Positions 58,912 to 64,000 of a stretch of 64,000 nt of DNA are shown in pieces. Below the pieces are notes generated by a model. It had not been told where the DNA came from, searched no databases, and saw only the letters and a program-made list of their open reading frames with translations. The stretch covers positions 5,686,001 through 5,750,000 of the forward strand of contig JAFFSR010000249.1 of NCBI GenBank assembly GCA_017163975.1, given 5' to 3'. The position numbers were made by a program, and so were the translations under genes. Positions within the stretch are counted from its first letter, which is position 1. Each line of letters starts with the position of its first letter. Source of the DNA: Anastatus disparis. Lineage: Eukaryota; Arthropoda; Insecta; Hymenoptera; Eupelmidae.

Positions 58912-60046
58912 TTTAATTAACTCAAAATCTTTTAATAAAGCGAAAAAAAAGATTATAAAAGTTAGACAATTTGTTTTTCAATTCAATCTTTTCTTATCTA
59001 CTGCCATGCGCTATATTGCTAATGAATACGCTTGGAACGCAACTTTGCTACCTAGCGGCGGCATGACCAACTACTTTCAAACTGAATTTCACTCGCAGGC
59101 GCTAAATTCAAACTGAATAAATGGTTATTCATTTTTTAACACATTTTTAAAATTAAAATTGCTATAACTCTTGTTCTAATTGACCAAAAAAGTTGAGCAA
59201 TTGCTCATTCTGAAGGTTTTTGCAAACACTAACAATATACTTATAGATAAAACAGTAAACGAATAGTGAAAGAGCATAATTATTGGAAGAGTACATGGTC
59301 TTGATATTCTATAGTTGAAAAAAATTTTTTAAATTCATCTATTTTAATAAACTTAAAATCGTCATAACTTTGGTCTGATTGATTCAAAAACTTGATTGAA
59401 GGTTTATTTTAAAGATTTTTGTTAATATTTTTCTTACATTAATAAATAAAAGTATCAACGAATCGTAACAAGACGTAGTAGTTGAAAAAATGGCACGATA
59501 TGCCATAGTATCAATGCTTTAAAATGGAAAATATAAAAAAAACGTTCGAAACATGTTTAAAAAAAATAAGGCAAAATAGCATATTTTCAATTATCCTAAA
59601 AGTTAGCATTTTTTACGTATAAAAACATGAAAATTTCAAGAAAAAATATATAGTTTTTGAGAAAATTGCATTTTAAAAAAATTGTTTTTTTTTGTTTTTT
59701 ATGAATAACGCGGAGGGATCAACTCGCATCGCAAAAATCGCAACGGCATTTAAAACTAGACTATATTTCTTACATATAAATAAAAAATTGTCTTGTAAAG
59801 TCAAAAACTGACGGAGATAAAGCATTTTTAATAAGGAGGTTCATTTTCATTTTTTCACCTTTCATTTTAACATTTAACATAAAATAGGCTATAGCATCGT
59901 GAAAAAATTTTTTTATGCTGTATTTCGGGGTTTGCACATTTTGTCTTGAGTATTAGAACACATTTACATAGTTTTCAGCCAAAAAAAATTCGATCCGTGA
60001 CGGCCTGCATGAATCTGAATGGAATCAGCCATTTGAGAGATCCCAT

Positions 60047-60270
60047 GTGAGATTACATATGAGATCGCACACGAGATCGCATATGAGATGTCATATGAAA
60101 TCGCCTATGATATCGCATATGAAATCGAATATATATTCGTTGAATTTTTAAAATAAAATAAATATTTGTGCGATCTGACATGAGATCTCACATATGTTTA
60201 TTTCATTTTCCAAATTCAATATATATGAGATTTCATAGACGATTTCATATGAGATCTCACATGAGAGCTT
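60047..60270. repeat. ATATGAGATCGC word array
   Basis: Degenerate 11-12-bp tandem of CATATGAGATCGC, CACACGAGATCG and similar. It starts right after the right end of L and recurs more sparsely to 60270. Similar words occur at 50150-50225. Confidence 0.75.
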
Positions 60271-60666
60271 ATATAATATTTTCAGTAAGAATGATTTGTC
60301 ACGGCTTGTTCTTCGAATTCATACATATTTACACGCTTTCGCTTATCATTTATTTAAAATAAGTTCATACCTATAAGTAGAAGCGATGGTAGCGCGTGGG
60401 GCTGAGGCTCTTTGCTCATGCCGTAGTAAATCGAAGTCTAAACCCCCAAAAAATTTTGGAAAAATTTTTCTGAATTTTTCTCTGTGAAATAGAACTAGGA
60501 GACCAGGAAATACAAATAAAAAAGTCCCCCTAGGCAATAAAAATTACATAAGTAAGTTGAAATCACGGGTCTCAGTCGACAGCGACAAAGAGACCCACTG
60601 ACAATGAAATAGAGAAAAAGAAGATATCTCCAGTCCCTAGTAAAAATATATAATGTGCATTACTGT
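60271..60666. other. Spacer, nothing recognised
   Basis: Mixed composition with no supported ORF. Confidence 0.45.
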
Positions 60667-61204
60667 TTAAGAGGCGGTCGGGTCTATTTCGCCGCTATAT
60701 AGGGTGGCGCTGCAGTCAGGTGAGAGAAATCTATTAAATATTTTTTATACAGCTATTTACAATTTTCTGAGACGACAATATATTTTTAATTTTGTCATTT
60801 CTTCTAGCCATATATATGTAGAATAATTATTAATACTTATCTTGTTTGGAAAGTCTAAAATATTGTTATAAAGCGTGCAATGCAACGTAGGACCGATGTA
60901 AACATGCGTACACCTTCCCTTAGCGCGACAGAGAGAGCAATACTAAAGAATGATGTATACTAATGTTTACGTCGGCTCTACTTTGCGCCGCATATTTCGC
61001 TTTATAACAATATTTTAGACTTTTCAAACAAGATTAATATTAATAATTATTCTACATATATAAGGCTAGAGGAAATGACAACAAAGTATATTGTCATCTC
61101 GGAAAATTGTAAATAGCTGTATAAAAAATATTTAATAGATTTCTCTCACCTGACCGCAGCGCCACCCTATATGTAGCGGCGAAATAGACCCGACCGCCTC
61201 TTAA
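60667..61204. mobile_element. MITE B4 (TTAA-bounded)
   Basis: TTAA 60667-60670 and 61201-61204 flank 530 bp. Starts GAGGCGGTCGGGTCTATTTC and ends GAAATAGACCCGACCGCCTC. It closely matches B1 over its whole length, with a 13-bp gap in the GCGAAAAATG block of the left arm (near 60874). Confidence 0.97.
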
Positions 61205-61845
61205 ATAGTTTAAAATTATTCAAAACTGTTTAAAACCGTTTAAGACTGTTTAAAACTGTTCAAAATAGTTTATAAGTGTAAAATTCGGGACATTTAAAAC
61301 AGTTAAAAACATTTTTAAATAGTTGTGAACAATACAGAATAATTTGAAATTAAAGTGAACATTTTCTTGTATATATTATATTAATTTTAATATATATACA
61401 AGAAAATTTTCACAAAAACAAAATTATGAAACACTGTTTGAAATCATTTCGAACTTTTCAAAACTGTTTAAAAGTGTTTAAAACTGTTTGAAACTGTTAA
61501 CAAGTGTTTAAAATTGTTTAAAACTGTTTAAAACTGCTGAAAAGTGTTTAAAACTATTTAAAACTGTTCAGAACTGTTCAAGTTAGTAAAAAATAGTTTA
61601 TATTGATTTAAAATTGTTTTGAAATATTTTGAATATTTAAAATAACTTATAACTTTCAAACATAAAAAATTCAAAACTATTAAACACTGTTTGAAATCAT
61701 TACGAACTTTCCAAAACTTTTTGAAACTGTTTAAAAATGTTTAAAACTGCTTATGACGGTTTTAAATGTCCCAAATTTCATACTTGTAAATTATTTTAAA
61801 ACGTTTTGAACAGTTTTAAACATTTTTAAACATTTAATTTTTTTT
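61205..61845. repeat. GTTTAAAACT array
   Basis: Many 10-11-bp GTTTAAAACT/GTTCAAAACT units. 61276-61303 (GTGTAAAATTCGGGACATTTA) and 61760-61790 are inverse copies, so the array is partly arranged as a fold-back. A perfect local palindrome TTCTTGTATATATTA...ACAAGAA lies at about 61362-61406. Confidence 0.8.
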
Positions 61846-62735
61846 TGCTAGGAATAGCAAACAATTCTGATGTTTATTCATATGGAAAAAAACGAAATTT
61901 ATTTTTAAACTATTTTTGATCAATAAAGTAGATCTAAAGCAAACCCTTAAAAATTTTGTTCTATAATAGGTCATTTATTTTTGTCTTGTTCTTATCTAAA
62001 TCTCAACTTTTTTATAGATTGTGTCATGAAACGAATTTTTAAATTAGTGTTATTCAAAAAGTAAATAATTTTTTATATAATTTTTTTATAAATTATGTAA
62101 TTTTTTCAATATTATAGCATAAAAGACAAAAATAATTTGACATTAGTAAGTAATAAAATAATCACTGATTGTTAATCAAAGTGAAGTATTATTTGCAAGA
62201 TATTCAAAGAAAAAATGCACGTTTGTTCTAAATTTTAACTGCAAAAAGTTTTAAAAAAAGGAAGCTTTATTTTTCACTATAAAAATGGTTATTATACATT
62301 GCTTTGAAACGATACTAAATTAGTAAATGAAAATGTTTCTTTTATCACGGTATTTCACGCAAAATTTGTGACTACACAGAGAAAAAAGTTTTTTTTAACT
62401 TTAAAAAAGGTGTTTTTGAATAGAAGAAATACGATGCAAAGACATACATTTTTTTGAGTCTAAGAAAAAACATTTTTAACTCAATAAAATATTTTTAAAC
62501 TCAAAAAAAACCCTTGGAATATTCTTTAAGACAATATTATATTTAATAAAAAAAATATTTGAATTTTTAAAAATATCTTATTAACTTTAAGAAATTAGTT
62601 ACTTTGGAAATAGTGTTAAAAATCAGTAAAACTTTCCTAAAAACAATGCTATAATATTTTTTTATTAAAAAAATGTAATACTCATGTAAAATAATTTTAT
62701 TTTTACTATTTACTACGTTTTTATTAACTCGCTTT
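61846..62735. other. AT-rich spacer
   Basis: No gene or repeat structure recognised apart from homopolymer runs. Confidence 0.5.
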
Positions 62736-62737
62736 GG

Positions 62738-62780
<43 letters not shown>

Positions 62781-63370
62781 TCGGTACGAATTTTGCAACC
62801 GATTGTAAACTAACTTCCTGATGAGCTAGAGACTTGAAATTTTAAATATAGCTCGGAACTGGATGACAATGCAATATTATAAAAAAAATATATATATCTA
62901 CCGAACAATATATTAATATATTCAATCATATACGGAGATGTTGGCAAAATTGAAGATTTGAAGATTTTATACATAGATACACTTTTAACATTAGTGTCTA
63001 AACATCTTCGAAAATTTTAAAAATCTTCTTTTGATATATTAATATATTAATATATTAATATATCAAATATAGTAATATATTAATATAGTAATATATTAAT
63101 ATATTAATATATCAAATATATTAATATATTAATATATCAAATATATTAATATATTAATATATTAATATATCAAATATATTAATATATTAATATATTCAAT
63201 ATTATATTTTTGCATGCATTGTTGGATAATGTAATTAAATATATATTCCCACCGAAAAATATATTAATACAATTATATACGGAGATATTGGAAAAATTGA
63301 AATTTTGAAGATTTTATATATAGATATACTTTTAACATTAGTGTCTAACCCTCTTCGAAAATTTTTAAAA
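62736..63370. repeat. GTCT microsatellite, dispersed repeat and TATTAA array
   Basis: (GTCT)n at 62740-62780, then GATGAGCTAGAGACTTGAAA and GGATGACAATGCAATA. About 62890-63020 is repeated at about 63240-63370 (TATACGGAGATRTTGG, AACATTAGTGTCTAA). Between them lies a 63030-63200 array of ATTAATATATCAAATAT. Confidence 0.8.
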
Positions 63371-63775
63371 TTCTTTAACTTCTCATATTGCAATTAGACA
63401 TAAATTACAGCATTTTCTATTATACATATAGAATTGGAGACTGTATTTTATTCATTTTATGGTCTAACAATGCATAAAACAATAAATCTTGGTTGAATTT
63501 CTAATGGCGTCATTATCGTCAAAATGGCGGGAAACTCACCATGCGATTACGTGTTCTCTAAAAAAAATAGATGAAACACGTTTTAGTCCCTTGACAACAA
63601 TATATATGCTATATAATATGCACTGTTGGACAACACGATAAATAATATTAATAATAATAATAATAATAATAATACCAAAATGTATAAGATAATATTTAAA
63701 TAAAAAAAAATTTTCAATCTACCACGTTTTTAATTGAACTAAAAAGTATAAAATAATATTAAAAAAAAAAAAAAA

Positions 63776-64000
63776 CTTTTTAATGTACACGTTTTATAAT
63801 GAACCAAAAAGTATAAAATAATATGTAATGAAATGAAAAGTGAATAATGATTTGAAATAAAAAAACGTGGGGCGCATACAATACATAATAATAAACATGC
63901 GCCCCACGTTTTTTTATTTCAAATCATTATTCACTTTTCATTTCATTACACATTATTTTATACTTTTTGGTTCATTATAAAAACGTAGTACATTAAAAAG
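63776..64000. repeat. Inverted repeat at the window edge
   Basis: Left arm from CTTTTTAATGTACACG (63776) pairs with ...ACGTAGTACATTAAAAAG (64000). Inner arms share AAAAAAACGTGGGGCGCAT/ATGCGCCCCACGTTTTTTT around 63888. It may extend past the window. Confidence 0.9.

Larger units (their letters stand above)
54285..60030 (-). mobile_element. DNA transposon L: 5.7 kb with about 0.85-kb TIRs
   Basis: The left end GGCTGATTCTATTCAGATGC and right end (inverse) GGCTGATTCCATTCAGATTC are each flanked by AT. The arms match along 54285-54801, 55609-55673 and 55881-56210 on the left, and 59188-60030 on the right. A DDE transposase relic lies between, on the minus strand. The left arm has gained a solo LTR, MITE K and an (AT)n tract (54669-54730); the gene carries MITE A5. 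I know the protein family by its motifs but cannot name the superfamily with confidence. Confidence 0.85.

Overview
This is AT-rich eukaryotic nuclear DNA, almost certainly from an insect or other arthropod. The anchor is a pair of intact minus-strand exons at 13292-13688. They encode the pore loop, last transmembrane helix and C-terminal zinc site of a ryanodine receptor (RyR) and have proper splice sites. No other convincing host exon was found, so most of the window is probably RyR intron and/or neighbouring intergenic DNA. No bacterial-style operons, tRNA, rRNA or CRISPR arrays were seen. Species and contig position cannot be read from the sequence.

The rest is a dense transposon landscape.

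1-12 kb holds inverted-repeat elements, a decayed hAT transposase gene (5805-9135) with a 90-bp tandem repeat behind it, and a three-unit inverted/direct repeat. 13-16 kb holds the RyR exons, several miniature elements and a perfect 246-bp palindrome. 16.3-18.8 kb is a Tc1/mariner-IS630-type element with a broken DDE_3 transposase and long terminal inverted repeats (TIRs). 20.5-26.5 kb is Gypsy-1 (minus strand), whose domain order reads RT-RNase H-integrase-gag. 26.7-32.2 kb is repeats only: a giant fold-back array, a 72-bp minisatellite and a 7/8-bp satellite. 32.5-40.5 kb is Gypsy-2 (plus strand), broken by three inverted-repeat insertions, two of which carry further insertions. 40.5-41.6 kb is a 10-bp-period minisatellite. 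42.7-45.5 kb is Gypsy-3 (minus strand). 46-48 kb is a large TTAA-bounded element. 54.3-60.0 kb is a 5.7-kb DNA transposon with TIRs of about 0.85 kb, a decayed DDE transposase and an 807-bp solo LTR in its left arm.

The dominant theme is insertion at TTAA. At least fourteen elements are bounded by TTAA on both sides or on the one side that survives. Several families with unrelated interiors share the terminal sequence GAGGNGGTC; others begin CCCTTT(G/C)AGTCA or GGGGTGTCC. The nesting order can be read because symmetric arms keep empty sites. For example, a 234-bp element sits at TTAA in one arm of a palindrome while the other arm still has the bare TTAA. All transposase and polymerase genes seen are broken, many by in-frame stops at tryptophan or glutamine positions. 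Both Gypsy-1 and Gypsy-2 have lysine in place of the integrase catalytic glutamate. All boundaries were read by eye; no alignment or database search was possible.
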